Source: Wolbachia endosymbiont of Armadillidium arcangelii (GTDB lineage: Bacteria > Pseudomonadota > Alphaproteobacteria > Rickettsiales > Anaplasmataceae). From it: a DNA stretch of 64,000 nt. A model generated the notes under the pieces. The model made no database searches. It was given only the letters and a program-made list of their open reading frames with translations, and had not been told where the DNA came from. This document shows, piece after piece, positions 39,263 through 49,679 of this stretch. The stretch lies in contig NZ_CP157942.1 of assembly GCF_040207875.1 (NCBI RefSeq), positions 1,054,001 to 1,118,000 on the forward strand, given 5' to 3'. Every line of letters starts with the position of its first letter. The first letter of the stretch is position 1. The position numbers and the translations under genes are program-made.

Positions 39263-39451
39263 AAATGCCTCATAAAAACCACGTTTTTAGTGTACCCGTA
39301 TATATAATGTACTGTCGAGTTTTTAAAGAAGATTAAAAAATGCAACGCACATGCGCAAAAAACGCTAACTATGGATTAGCCAAGAAAGAGTAGGAAGAGG
39401 AAGGCTTTTTCTGTTTTAAGGAATATAAAATAAGCGTAGAAAAAATATGAA

Positions 39452-40663
39452 CTAGGTGTATAATTCACAGTGCAATGGTATTTCACTAATCCAATTATTT
39501 TTCTCTTGATCTAGCCTATCATCCAATATTGCCTGCCTTATAGATGCCATTAACTTATTCATGAAGAAAACATTGTGAACGGTAACAAGTGTGTAAGCCA
39601 GCAACTCTTTAGCTTTCAGTAGATGGTGTATATAAGCTCTTGAATGTTTCCTGCAGGTAAAGCACAAACAGTCACTTTCAATTGGGTTATCATCTAGCTC
39701 AAATCGTTGATTTCGCAAATTAATATGCTCTTTGCACTTTGAAGAAATAGAATCTCTGTTTTTTACTTTAACAAGTGCGCCACCATGTCTTGCAAGGCGA
39801 GTTGGATGCACGCAATCAAATGTGTCAACACCAAGCTCTACTGCGCGAAAAATGTCCACAATGCCACCAATACCAAGTAAATGAGTAGGCCTATCTTTTT
39901 TTAAATGTTCCATAGTAAAAGAAACTACATCATACATCTGCTCTTTGCTTTGACCAAGCGATCCACCTATTGCTTGACCAAAAAATGGCAAATCGTTGAC
40001 AAAATCACAACTTTCTTTACGTAAATCTTGATACACTCCGCCTTGGCTAATTCCATACAGCGCCTGTTTGCCATCATTATTTTTTTCAAACTCATTTAAA
40101 GAACGTTCAGCCCATCTATGGCTCATGAGCATTGATTTTCTTGTGTATTCTTTACTAACATGGAATGGAGTACATTCATCTAAAACTAAGATTAAATCTG
40201 CACCTAATTTTTGTTGAATTTGTATCGATTTTTTAGGAGTTAGACAATAAGTTTTACCATTTATGTAAGAACGAAAAATTGCCCCATCTTCGTTAATTTT
40301 GATCAGAGTTTTTTGTTTCTGTCTTATTCCCTTTATCTCTTCTGAAACTGATCCGTGTCCTAAACTAAATATCTGGTATCCACCAGAATCAGTGAGCATT
40401 GGTCCACTCCATCCCATCATCTTGTGCAAGCCACCAAGCTTTGCCACAGTATCCTCTCCCGGTTGAAGCATTAGGTGATAGGTGTTGGAAAGTATTACCT
40501 GAGTACCTGCTTCTCTGATTCTCTCGATATCTGCAGCTTTAATAGCAGCTTTGGTTGCACAAAATATAAATGCTGGTGTTTCTACGTTTCCATTTGGAGT
40601 TTTAATAATGCCAACTTTTGCAGAACCTGATTGCTTGATTATCCTAAACGAGAACTTTTCCAT
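39452..40663 (-). CDS. tgt: Queuine tRNA-ribosyltransferase
   Basis: Exchanges guanine-34 for a queuosine precursor in tRNAs with GUN anticodons. 403 residues. Motifs: SNTYHLMLQPGEDTVAKLGG, TDSGGYQIFSLG (substrate Asp region), GGSLGQSKEQM, HLLGIGGIVDIFRAVELGVD followed by FDCVHPTRLARHG (nucleophilic Asp) and the zinc site DCLCFTCRKHSRAYIHHLL. It starts at the base after the nuoE stop, so the two are co-translated. No other queuosine gene is in the window. Confidence 0.97.
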   Translation of the reverse strand: MEKFSFRIIKQSGSAKVGIIKTPNGNVETPAFIFCATKAAIKAADIERIREAGTQVILSNTYHLMLQPGEDTVAKLGGLHKMMGWSGPMLTDSGGYQIFSLGHGSVSEEIKGIRQKQKTLIKINEDGAIFRSYINGKTYCLTPKKSIQIQQKLGADLILVLDECTPFHVSKEYTRKSMLMSHRWAERSLNEFEKNNDGKQALYGISQGGVYQDLRKESCDFVNDLPFFGQAIGGSLGQSKEQMYDVVSFTMEHLKKDRPTHLLGIGGIVDIFRAVELGVDTFDCVHPTRLARHGGALVKVKNRDSISSKCKEHINLRNQRFELDDNPIESDCLCFTCRKHSRAYIHHLLKAKELLAYTLVTVHNVFFMNKLMASIRQAILDDRLDQEKNNWISEIPLHCELYT

Positions 40664-41164
40664 CTATTTGCTTGAAAGTTCTGTTATGATGTTTTCTACT
40701 TTCTCAGGAGTAAGATTTTCATAGAAGTCATTATTGATCTGCGCAACGGGAGCATTAACACATGCACCAAGACATTCAACTTCCTTTAAAGTAAATAGAT
40801 TATCTTTAGTAGTTTCACCGATATTGATTCCAAGTTTCTTTTTAAAGGTATTTAACACTTCTTCGCTATTGCATAACCAACAAGGAGTTGTTCTACAAAC
40901 TTGTATCAGATATTTACCCACTGGTTTTAAATTATACATGGTATAAAAATTTGCCACTTCATATACGCGAATATGTGGAATATGCAGCATATCAGCAACA
41001 TAGCGCATGGCAGATTCAGGAACCCATCCGCATTGTTCTTGTACGAGATATAGTAAAGGCATGACAGCGCTACCTTCTCTACCTTTAGGATACATCTCTA
41101 TAGACTTTTTCGCTTTCCTGAGGTTGTCTGATGTAAAACTAAACTGCTCTTCTTTCTCTTTCAT
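40664..41164 (-). CDS. nuoE: NADH-quinone oxidoreductase subunit E
   Basis: 24-kDa thioredoxin-like [2Fe-2S] subunit of complex I, 166 residues. Cluster cysteines are in CRTTPCWLCNSEEV and CLGACVNAPVAQIN. MPLLYLVQEQCGWVPESAMR and YEVANFYTMYNLKPVG are typical. It is separated from the other nuo genes, as is common in Rickettsiales, and leads a two-gene unit with tgt. Confidence 0.96.
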   Translation of the reverse strand: MKEKEEQFSFTSDNLRKAKKSIEMYPKGREGSAVMPLLYLVQEQCGWVPESAMRYVADMLHIPHIRVYEVANFYTMYNLKPVGKYLIQVCRTTPCWLCNSEEVLNTFKKKLGINIGETTKDNLFTLKEVECLGACVNAPVAQINNDFYENLTPEKVENIITELSSK

Positions 41165-41950
41165 CTAATAAGGTTCATGTAAATCTCAACAGATTATATC
41201 TGAAAGACTAATAATTACAATTAGACTTCTTACATAAAAAGGCAATGACTTTAAATGTTGGAGTTTTTGTAACACCGCAGTTCACATTGATTGTGTCTGT
41301 AAGCTTCACTCCCACACTTATCACCTAATGGTGCTCTGTCGTTCAAGCATCCCTTCTCCTTCCATCTCAGTACTCTTTTCTGTCATCTCAATAGCCTCTG
41401 TATTGTCATCCGAGTAGCTGACACTGGAATCTAGTCTTTAATTATGCAATTTGCGTTTAGTTTTTCTGAATCATAGTATTACGCACTGGGATATGATGTC
41501 AGTATGTATAGCTAATTAAAAATATTAAAAAATTTACCAAGCAAAGAAAAAAGGCAAAAGAATCCCCTAGTAGTGAGTTTTGACTCTATAATAATTTAAA
41601 CTGGCGCTGTAATAATGTGCTAACGCTTAAAATAAGCGCGATTTGGCTGAATGTAGAAAAAATAAAAAAGACATGCAATCGCTATAATTTTATGTAATCC
41701 GCCAATAAATACCCTGAGTTTTTTACTGAATTTTGTCATTGAGCCTGCAGGTCAAAAACAAGTATAAATACCCTTACTATCATGGTAAGGAAATTTGGGG
41801 GATTTGTAAAGGAGTTTCTGTTGTCAACAAAGCTGCTAAATTTATTATATGGTTTCAAAGGAAACATATTGTCTATGGAAAGTCTGGGTTTATTAGCGTA
41901 TTATCTCAGAGTACTTAAAAATTAATTTCTTAATTTTAGTTAAAATTTTA
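41165..41950. other. Gene-free stretch with dispersed repeats
   Basis: Bases about 41560-41745 are repeated in inverted orientation at 60335-60530, with a palindromic centre GCTTAAAATAAGCGCG. Bases 41745-41800 (GGTCAAAAACAAGT..AATACCCTTA) match 63719-63775. Part of a Wolbachia palindrome is at 41405-41435. The open frame at 41733-41918 lies in the second repeat and is not supported as a gene. Confidence 0.6.
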
Positions 41951-41979
41951 TTGACGTTACATATAGAAATAATCATAAT
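41951..41979 (+). promoter_or_regulatory. Promoter-like TTGACG-17-CATAAT
   Basis: TTGACG at 41951-41956 and CATAAT at 41974-41979, 29 bases before the ATG of the mucin-like gene. No clear ribosome site follows (AATATAATT). Confidence 0.45.
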
Positions 41980-42008
41980 AGCATTTTATTAAAATTTTAA
42001 ATATAATT

Positions 42009-44324
42009 ATGTCTATATTAAGTGGATTATTTGGAGTTAATACAACTATACTGAAAGTTAAAGAAGTAACAGATTTCAGTATAACAAACATAGCATTCAT
42101 TGAGAAAAATGAAATTGCTTATGGACTTAGCTATCAAGACAACGGTAATGGAAGCAGTAGAGTAAAGTTACTTATTAGTCCATTATATCAATCGAAAACA
42201 TACGAGTGTGATACATGTGTCAACGTAGCAAATGAATTCAAGGGCCAATTATCTCCCACACTAATAGAAGATTCAGCTGAAGTAGATAAAGTTGGAGTTA
42301 TCTTTCCTACAGAAGAAATTAACAAAGAAGAAAAATGCATCAAAGGCTTAACATTCAACACTTACGAAATCAAGCATTCAATTAATGTTCCCTTAGTTGA
42401 ATACGTAGGAAAAGTAAAATTATACAAGAACATTAATAGAGATAGTCTTGCAAATGAAGACAATAGTTACTTTCAACCAAAAGCAGTAAAAGTTGGTAAT
42501 GGTAATGTCATTGTAATCGCTCATAATTTAAAGGATCAAACTTTAGTTTCTTGGTATCTACAATCAGACACGAATGGAAAATTTAAGGTTTTGCGTGAAA
42601 AAACGGTCTTATAGAAAGAAAATTATTCAAATTTAATAACCCAGGGCAATTGGCATTAGATGAAAATACGATACTTTATTCGCAAGTGAGAAAAAATAGT
42701 ATTGAAAATCCAGAAGTAAGGAAAACAAATATTTTTAAGTTCGATATGGCCAAAGTGGTTGAGGATCTAAAAAGTGGAAAGAAAGATGAATGTTTGCTTG
42801 GTAAGAAAAATTGTCAGATAAATACAGCGTCATCTATTACTTCTAATCCAGGCGAAATAAATTTTTTACAGTATGTAAGAAGAACTGTAGGTGATGATTT
42901 AGTTGCTTTTCTTGCAGAAGACCGGTTGCCTAATAAACAAACTTTACATTTAACAAGTCTTGTTAAGAATGGATCAAAGTCGAACTTTATTATTCATGAA
43001 TTTAAAGATTCTGTAGATCAATTGTACGTTAAAGACAATGGTCAAGAAGGTTTTATCGTAACTGCGGTAAGTGGAGAAAGTATCATAACTTTTAATAGAG
43101 AGAGCTCTAGAAAATCTTCTAAAGCAACGATAATACCGACAAGTAGTATCAAAGCTCTCAGTGATTTTGTTAATATCATTAACGGTCAATTGACGCCTAG
43201 TATCATTTCCAGCAGTACTGTGGCTCCTATAACTACTACGAAAATAGTTATGACTTCTAAAGGAGCGTCAACCGCTGCAATTACCGGGACAACAAGAACT
43301 GACGCTTTGAAGACTACTAAATTGATAACAGAAGCCGTTGCACCTACTTCTACAACGAGTAAACCTTCAACAGAGTCAACAATTCAAACAAGTACAGTAA
43401 CAGTGGAGACAACAACCAGAGGCATCAACTACCGCTGCACCTACTTCTACGACGAGTAAACCTTCGATGGAGTCAACAACTCAAATAAGCACAATAAAAT
43501 CTACAACAGTGGAGCCAACAACAGTAGCAAAAACAACTACTACTCCACAAACAACCACGGTTGCTACAACGTCAACTAGTGTGCCTTCGGAAACCGAGAC
43601 AAGTACTGTAAAATCTACAGCAGCGACTATTGCGTCGACTTCTAAAGCAAGAAGTACTACGATGAGTAAACCTTTAACAGAATTAACAACTAAAACAGGT
43701 ACGACATCTACGTCATCAGAACCAACAACAATAGCTGAAACTATTGCAACCTCACAATCGGCTATGATTACTACAATGCCAACTAATGTGCCAACAACAA
43801 ACTCAGAGAAAACTATACAAACATTGTCTATTATGCCAAGTACTAGAACAAAGGCAACAACTCCTCTGCTCACTACAACTTTATTTTCTCAATCTACAGC
43901 TTCACCACAGCTTACTCAACTTGCTATAGGGTCTGATAGGGCAGGAATAATAGGGGGATCTTTAATTGGAGCAATAGGTATTGCTGGAATTATAGGATTC
44001 ATAGCATATAAATATGTTAAGAGTAGTAATGCTGCTCCTGTGTTAGAACTAACTAATTTCAATGATAGAAGGCTATCATCTTCAAGTGGCAATAGCGATG
44101 AAGAAATTTTTATCGCTAGTAACAGAATGAGCCATATATCTATGCAAACTATGTATCAATCTGAAATAGTACTAAACAGTATATCAATAGAAAGTAGTAG
44201 TCGATCAAGAAGTAGCTCATCGTCTTTAAGCGGTGGACCAGGATCTCGATTAACTGAACTGGAGTCTAAAAGTGAAAAAAGCTTATCTTGGGATAGTGAT
44301 GATGTGCCGGAATATCACCTTTAG
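42009..44324 (+). pseudogene. Thr/Ser-rich mucin-like surface protein gene with two one-base lesions
   Basis: Three adjoining frames form one product of about 770 residues. Part 1 (42009-42614) and part 2 (from about 42615) form a globular domain without recognised family; a run of six A at 42599-42604, where seven would keep the frame, separates them. Part 2 passes into Thr/Ser-rich repeats (TSTTSKPSTESTIQTSTVTV) and one extra G near 43423 shifts the frame; part 3 continues the repeats (TTTVATTSTSVPSETETSTV). A membrane helix follows, AGIIGGSLIGAIGIAGIIGF, then a 95-residue Ser-rich tail. No N-terminal signal is visible. The topology resembles a mucin with a stalk. Function unknown; either recently broken or dependent on slippage. 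Confidence 0.7.
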
Positions 44325-44408
44325 CTATTTGTCTGAGTGTTTTTAGTATGTAGACTGTTAGGAAATTGTCTTTTGCTTTTGTAATTTTCATGTTAAAATA
44401 TAGTTCCT

Positions 44409-44749
44409 GGGTGAAATAAGTAGCTGCTGTTGTGTGATAAACATAGCAGAGGAAAGTCCGAGCTCTAAGGAAAAATAGTGACGGGTAATACCCGCCGGAG
44501 GTAACTCCAGTTATAGGGCTACAGAAAATTACCGCCTAAAATATTATTAGGTAAGGGTGAAAAGGTGTGGTAAGAGCACACCATGACAATGGCAACATTG
44601 GTAGTCAAGTAACCAACACTAGGAGCAAGATTAAATAGAAGTAGACTTTATGTTTTTCTCATATCTACTCGGGTAAATCGCATGAAGTAAATGGTAACAT
44701 TTACTCCAGATAAATAGCTACATAAACAGAACTCGGCTTATATTTCACC
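44409..44749 (+). ncRNA. rnpB: RNase P RNA, class A
   Basis: The catalytic RNA that matures tRNA 5' ends. GGGTGAAATAAG at the start pairs with CTTATATTTCACC at the end (P1). The universally conserved blocks are present: GAGGAAAGTCCGAGCT (P4 left, 44450s), ACAGAAAATTACCGC, GGTAAGGGTGAAAAGGTG, TAAGAGCACACC and ACAGAACTCGGCTTA (P4 right). Size about 340 bases. It is 85 bases after the mucin-like gene and a Tn5-like remnant begins 67 bases later. Confidence 0.95.
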
Positions 44750-44815
44750 TAGGCAATGCGTGAATGTCAGCCATACTATGTAAATATAAAAAACATTTCA
44801 CGTACCCTTTACGTG

Positions 44816-45177
44816 CTTACTATTACCCACAAATATAAATGGACATAAAAATAAAGGATTAGAATATTAAAGTGTGCAAATATTGAGGGTATAAAAATGG
44901 CAAATGAGAGTAATGAATGGGCTAAAAATGAATTTGGAAATGCTATACTAGGAGATAAAAGACTAACTGACCGATTAGTAAATATTGTTAGTAAGTATGC
45001 CTGAAAGTTCAATCAATCAGGCATGTGAAAGTTGGTCTGAAGCAAACGCTTTTTTCAAAATAAGAATGTAAAAGAAAGTGAGATTTTGGCTTCACATGTT
45101 GCTAAAACAGCTGAAAGAATGAAAGCTCACAAAAGAGTTCTTGTGATACAAATTACATTTCATATGCTCCTAATAGG
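44816..45177 (+). mobile_element. Tn5-like element, 5' part, cut by IS256 copy C
   Basis: The end CTTACTATTACCCAC starts at 44816, followed by MANESNEWAKNEFGNAILGD and KRLTDRLVNIVSKYA, the N-terminal region of Tn5-type transposases (W...EF..A.LGD.R...R). Then, in other frames, SHVAKTAERMKAHKRVLVIQ. It retains the N-terminal part that the 1163-base copies lack. It stops where the IS256 element begins. Confidence 0.8.
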
Positions 45178-46380
45178 GAGTGTTAAATAAACTGTGTCAA
45201 ACCAAGAAATAAAAATATAATTGATATAAAAAACGGAGGTTTGACATGAGTCAAGTAAATAAAACTACCGGTTTGGTAGATTATAAAGAATTAGAAACCT
45301 GTCGTCTATACGAGAAGGAAGACCGCTAACAGGAAGAGATGACACCGTTTATAAAAAAGCTGCTTGAGGCAAGTCTGGAAGGTGAAATAGAACACCACTT
45401 GTCTGGTGAAAGCGAAGAAAATAATCGAAGAAATGGGAAAAACTTTACGTACAACTCATTTGAGTTGTTAACACCTAGAGACAGGGAAGGAAGCTTTGAA
45501 CCCCAAATAGTTAGAAAAAGACAAACAACAGAACTTGAAGCAAAGGTCTTAAGCACATTTGCCAGTGGCATGGAGATATAGCGTCACATATTGAGGAAAT
45601 TTACGATCATAAAATATCGGCGGCAGAGATATCAAGTATTACTGACAAACAGTAATCAACGAATGGCGTAGTCGTCCGCTGCAGTCTGTATATCCGATAG
45701 TTTTCATGGTTTTTTAAGGAGTTGTGTAAGTAAATGTATGTATAATATATTAGCAAAATGGCAGAAAAGAAGTTTTATTTAGCTGAAAGTGAAGTTCTGG
45801 TTGGGAGTACTAAATGATCTCAAAGAGAGAGGAGTGGAAGATATTCTAATTGCATGTGTAGATGGGCTAAAAAGCTTTCCTGCAGCAATAAACGGTGTGT
45901 TCCCTAATGCAGAATGTGTATAGTGCATCAGATACGTAACTCACTGAAGTATGTAGCTAGTAAAGAGTTTTTTGAGTGATTTAAAGAAAAGCTTCAAGTA
46001 AGGAAATTGCCGAGAATTATCTGTTGGAATTAGATGAAAAATGGGGCACAAAGTACCCTATAATCTTGGCAGAATAATTGGGAAAACCTATCTGGTTATT
46101 TTAAGTATTCCGACCCAGTTAGGAGGATGATCTATACTACTAATCCCATAGAGGGGCTACATAGGCAAATTAGGAAATTCACCAAAACCAAGGGCTCATT
46201 TACTAGCATAAATGCCTTGTATAAATAGGTATATTGTGCTATAAAGAAAGTGGAGGAGAAATGGACTATGCCTGTACATGATTGGGCATTGACTATATCT
46301 CAGCTCGACATTTTCTTTCCCAACAGATTGAAAATTGAGTTGAATTAAAAATGCAGTTTGACACAGTTTATTTAACACTC
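45178..46380 (+). mobile_element. IS256-family element, copy C (both ends, dead transposase)
   Basis: 1203 bases with terminal repeats GAGTGTTAAATAAACTGTG and its complement, flanked by CTCCTAATA at 45167-45175 and 46382-46390, close to an IS256 target duplication. The transposase has the same 7-base deletion at FASGM/EI as copy A plus another frameshift at GRPLTG. Two end-complete elements with shared lesions suggest that movement was driven by a protein from elsewhere. Confidence 0.85.
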
Positions 46381-46418
46381 TCTCCTAATAAACTCCTTCA
46401 ATTAACTGATCCTTTCTC

Positions 46419-47751
46419 CTAAGAAACTCCTTGAACTAACTCATCTTTTTTTACCAGGATATAGCCAAATTCAGAAGCTTTTTTACTCAGATTTTTCATA
46501 ACCCTGTTTTGATAAAGTTTTTCGTAAGAATCAATTCCTTTTTCGACATACTCTTGTCCATACTTTAGCATATTATAAAAGATACATGCTAATTTCCTTG
46601 CCATAGCAGTGATCGCTTTTGGAGCTCCCAGTCGTTTTTTCCACTTTCTGCATTGTGAACCAAGAGCAGTATTACTTTTTGATACACATTGTGCAGCAAG
46701 CCGTAAGGCATTTGCAGCACGATTTACGACTTTACAAGTTTTCGTGCTAAACACTTTCTCTCCAGTGATTTTATTACCAGGACTCAGCCCCAACCAAGAC
46801 GAAAATGTTGGCCATTTGTTATGGTTGATACCAGTCTCTGAGATTATGGTCTGTATACTTAGTACACTGAATCCTGGATCTAGTAAAATCTATCCCGATA
46901 ACCCGGTATAATTCTTCATGCAAATTAAAGTTTGGATCATTTTTTTGCTTGCCTTGTGCTTTACTTGTTGATTTGCTCTCATCAGATTTTGTTTCAAATG
47001 TTTTATAGTAGCTTTCAACGCTTCTATCACATTCCTTTATTTGTTCCTGGAAAAAAGTATATGCTTCATATTCTTGCTTAAGTGTAAACAAGTGTTCCTC
47101 TCTGTAGTCACCGGTTAATGCCTTTACAATAGTAGATTTATCATTTCTTATTCGTCCATCCCTTAATTCAGCTAATTTTTCAGGATCTCTTTCACCTTCA
47201 ATTATCGCTTCAATAATCCTAATACCTGTTACACCGTTAATATCACTAATTGCCTTATGTAACTGAATGTTCATCTGAATTAATGCCTTTTGCATGCGTT
47301 GAGTGTGTGTACTTGCGCTTCTGATTAGATTATTACGTTGTCTGACGTAGCCACGCAGTACGCAAATTTGATCATCTGGTCTAAATGATCCTTGGAGCAG
47401 TCCATAGCTATGTAACTGTTGCAACCACTGGCAATCTTGAACATCAGATTTTCTACCAGGTACATTTTTAATATGCCGCGCGTTTACTAATTTTACTTCA
47501 AATCCATATGATTCAAGTATTTGAAATAAAGGAATCCAATATACTCCCGTTGATTCCATAGCTACCGTTTTAATTTCACACTTCTTCAACCATTTTGCTA
47601 AGTTATGCAGATCCACTGTAAAACAACCAAACTTTTGGATATGTTGCTCATCTCTTCCTTCTGGAACACATACATAATGTACAGATGAGCCAATGTCTAT
47701 TCCTGCCGCATTAGGGTTCATTACTTCCAACTTATTTTTTACTTTTGCCAT
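46419..47751 (-). pseudogene. IS110-family transposase type b, copy 2, same frameshift
   Basis: Parts at 46819-47751 (310 residues) and 46419-46793 correspond exactly to those of copy 1 and are separated by the same shift near 46880. The DEDD residues are in the first part and the serine region in the second, so neither part is complete. Confidence 0.85.
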
Positions 47752-48030
47752 TTTATACCTTTAGTATATAATTTATCATTGAAGAAGCGCTTCAGCTTGA
47801 GACGGTAAAATTAAGGCACTCTCCTAAACGAGGTAGTCTGAATAGACTCCATCAATGGTTTAACCGTCACCTTCAAAACCATGCTAACCAACGGGCACTG
47901 TGACACCATTGGGATATCGGTCATAACTGCAGAAGTGCTTCCTACGCAATTATACCAACAAATTACTAAAAACTTAAATTAGGGAGTTTCTTTTTGGTTT
48001 GACAGGTTTTGCCTGTTCGATGCTAGCCAG
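47752..48030 (-). ncRNA. Candidate bridge RNA region of IS110 type b, copy 2
   Basis: Same sequence and stems as 38984-39262: the AAGCGCTTC / GAAGTGCTT outer pair, GACGGT / ACCGTC, and the central AGTCT hairpin. Confidence 0.45.
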
Positions 48031-48033
48031 AAA

Positions 48034-48082
48034 AAAACACGTGGATTGGGAGATATTTCAAGAAAAAGGGACAAACCTAAAC
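48034..48082 (+). pseudogene. Tn5-like transposase scrap
   Basis: Reads GLGDISRKRDKPK, equivalent to GLGIISRKRSKG of the Tn5-like transposase. It lies between the IS110 type b right end and the IS4 element and shows that both inserted in or next to an older Tn5-like element. Confidence 0.45.
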
Positions 48083-49657
48083 CACTGCCATTAAGTTAAG
48101 GGAAAGTGATGGACTGTATTGTAAAATCAGGTAAGATCCACAAATTAAAAGAAGTAATGACATGAGTAAAAAAAAGAATAATCATGTTTATAAAAAATAA
48201 ATTGATGAGTTTAAACTTTATAAACGCACACAGAGCATCCTCAAAAGACTTCTCACGAAAAAGAAAGCTGCCCTTCATTAATGTATTTCTCCTGATTTTT
48301 AGAAAGAGTGTAAAGTCATTACAAGTAATGCTTAATGAGTTTGTTCTGCATACAAGAAAAGATTACACAATTACGGCAAGTGCATTTACTCAAGCAAGAA
48401 AGAAGCTAAAGCATACTGCGTTTTCAGAGTTAAATGATGATATAGTTTCCCTATACTACCAAGATCAGGAATTTAAAACCCACCATGGCTTCAGAGTACT
48501 TGCATTTGATGCTTCAATACTGATTCTGCCAAAGAGCGACAAAATAATAGGCGAGTTTGGCTCAAGAGCAGTATGGAATGGAATCCAGAGATTTGAAGAC
48601 TATACAAGTGCAACCTTTGAAGTTTGCTACGATGTGCTAAATAATATTGCAATAAAATCTGTGCTAAGTAGAGGTGACAGCTATGAGGTTGATTTAGCGA
48701 TCGGTATGCTTGAATCCATAAAATCAGACGATTTGTTAATCTGTGATAGAGGATACGTATCTTATCGATTTCTTGCTGAGCTTACAGGAAGGAAAATCAA
48801 TTATATAATTCGCTGTCCAAGTTCGTCTTTCAATGAAATAAACGCTATGTTTAAGCCGGAAAGCCCATCTAGTATGGTGGTAGTGTCTACCGCACCTATT
48901 AAAGTAGCAAGACAGCTACGAAAGCTAGGATTACCTGATGAGATGAAATTCAGGTTAGTCAAAATAATACTTTCTTCTGGAGAAGTTGAAGTGTTAGTAA
49001 CATCTCTGTTAGATGAGCAAAGTTTTACAGTCGAAGAGTTTGAGAGATTATATTACTTGCGCTGGGGAGTAGAAACATTTTTTTCTAGGCTGAAGGGAAG
49101 ATTAAATTTAGAGAATTTCACAGGAAAAAGTATTGAAACTATCAAGCAGGATTTTTGGTCAACTATCTTCATCAGTAATCTAGAAAGTATCATGATAGAA
49201 GATGATGAAGAGACGTTGAGCGCACAGAATAGTAAACTAAAAAAAAGCATCAATAAATCTGTCTCATTTAATGCGATTAAAAACTTAGCCTTTGATATTT
49301 TTTCTACAGAGTCAGACATAGACTGCATTATGGATCGACTATCACAGTTATTTTTGATGAACACTTTAGTGGTAAGAAAAGGGAGAAGAGTTGATCGTCA
49401 TAAGATATCTGATATTCGTTCACTCAACTACCAGAAAAGAGCTAGAAAACATGTGTTTTAAATTCAAGATATCTTTTCAGTATCATTGCATTAGTACATT
49501 CTTTGCAAAATAACCTGCAATTATTACTTTTTTAAATAACTTGCACTTTTCAGACTCCCTTTTCTTAAAAATTCACCCTAGTATTTACCATAATTATCAA
49601 TCACTTCAAATTTTTTGTCCAATCTTAACTTCTCTTTCCCTTAACTTAATGGCAGTG
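48083..49657 (+). mobile_element. IS4-family element, copy 3 (complete)
   Basis: 1575 bases, both inverted ends present, the same as copy 2 in length. The 10 bases on the left (AAACCTAAAC) and right (AAACTGTTCT) do not match, so there is no target duplication and one flank was rearranged after insertion. Confidence 0.93.
48184..49461 (+). CDS. IS4-family transposase, copy 3 (intact)
   Basis: 425 residues identical to copy 1, with DRGY and Y-(2)-R-(3)-E-(6)-K residues intact. It is the only copy in this window in which an intact transposase lies between two intact ends, so it is the best candidate for an active element. Confidence 0.95.
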   Translation: MFIKNKLMSLNFINAHRASSKDFSRKRKLPFINVFLLIFRKSVKSLQVMLNEFVLHTRKDYTITASAFTQARKKLKHTAFSELNDDIVSLYYQDQEFKTHHGFRVLAFDASILILPKSDKIIGEFGSRAVWNGIQRFEDYTSATFEVCYDVLNNIAIKSVLSRGDSYEVDLAIGMLESIKSDDLLICDRGYVSYRFLAELTGRKINYIIRCPSSSFNEINAMFKPESPSSMVVVSTAPIKVARQLRKLGLPDEMKFRLVKIILSSGEVEVLVTSLLDEQSFTVEEFERLYYLRWGVETFFSRLKGRLNLENFTGKSIETIKQDFWSTIFISNLESIMIEDDEETLSAQNSKLKKSINKSVSFNAIKNLAFDIFSTESDIDCIMDRLSQLFLMNTLVVRKGRRVDRHKISDIRSLNYQKRARKHVF

Positions 49658-49679
49658 AAACTGTTCTCTCCCCTTAGAA

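Larger units (their letters stand above)
37645..39265 (-). mobile_element. IS110 element type b, copy 1
   Basis: About 1621 bases from TTTCTCCTAAG to GATGCTAGCCAGAAA, nearly identical to 46413-48033. It contains a frameshifted transposase and a 280-base 5' non-coding end. No target duplication or inverted terminal repeats, as normal for IS110. Confidence 0.85.
46413..48033 (-). mobile_element. IS110 element type b, copy 2
   Basis: Nearly identical to 37645-39265 over about 1621 bases. One protein-level difference is seen (KALTGDYRE here, KALTDDYRE there). The left flank has a short diverged echo of the element end (CTCCTAATAAACTCCTTCAA), perhaps the scar of an older type b copy. Confidence 0.85.

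Noticed and set aside
41733..41918. 61-residue open frame
   Set aside because: It lies in a repeat shared with 63719-63775, where the frame is not kept.
43320..43700. CRISPR-like periodicity in the mucin-like gene
   Set aside because: The repeats are coding Thr/Ser codons of varying length with no constant repeat or unique spacers.
43481..43873. 130-residue Val-rich minus-strand open frame
   Set aside because: It is the complement of the Thr-codon repeats of the mucin-like gene; ACA/ACT repeats give an open Val-rich antisense frame.
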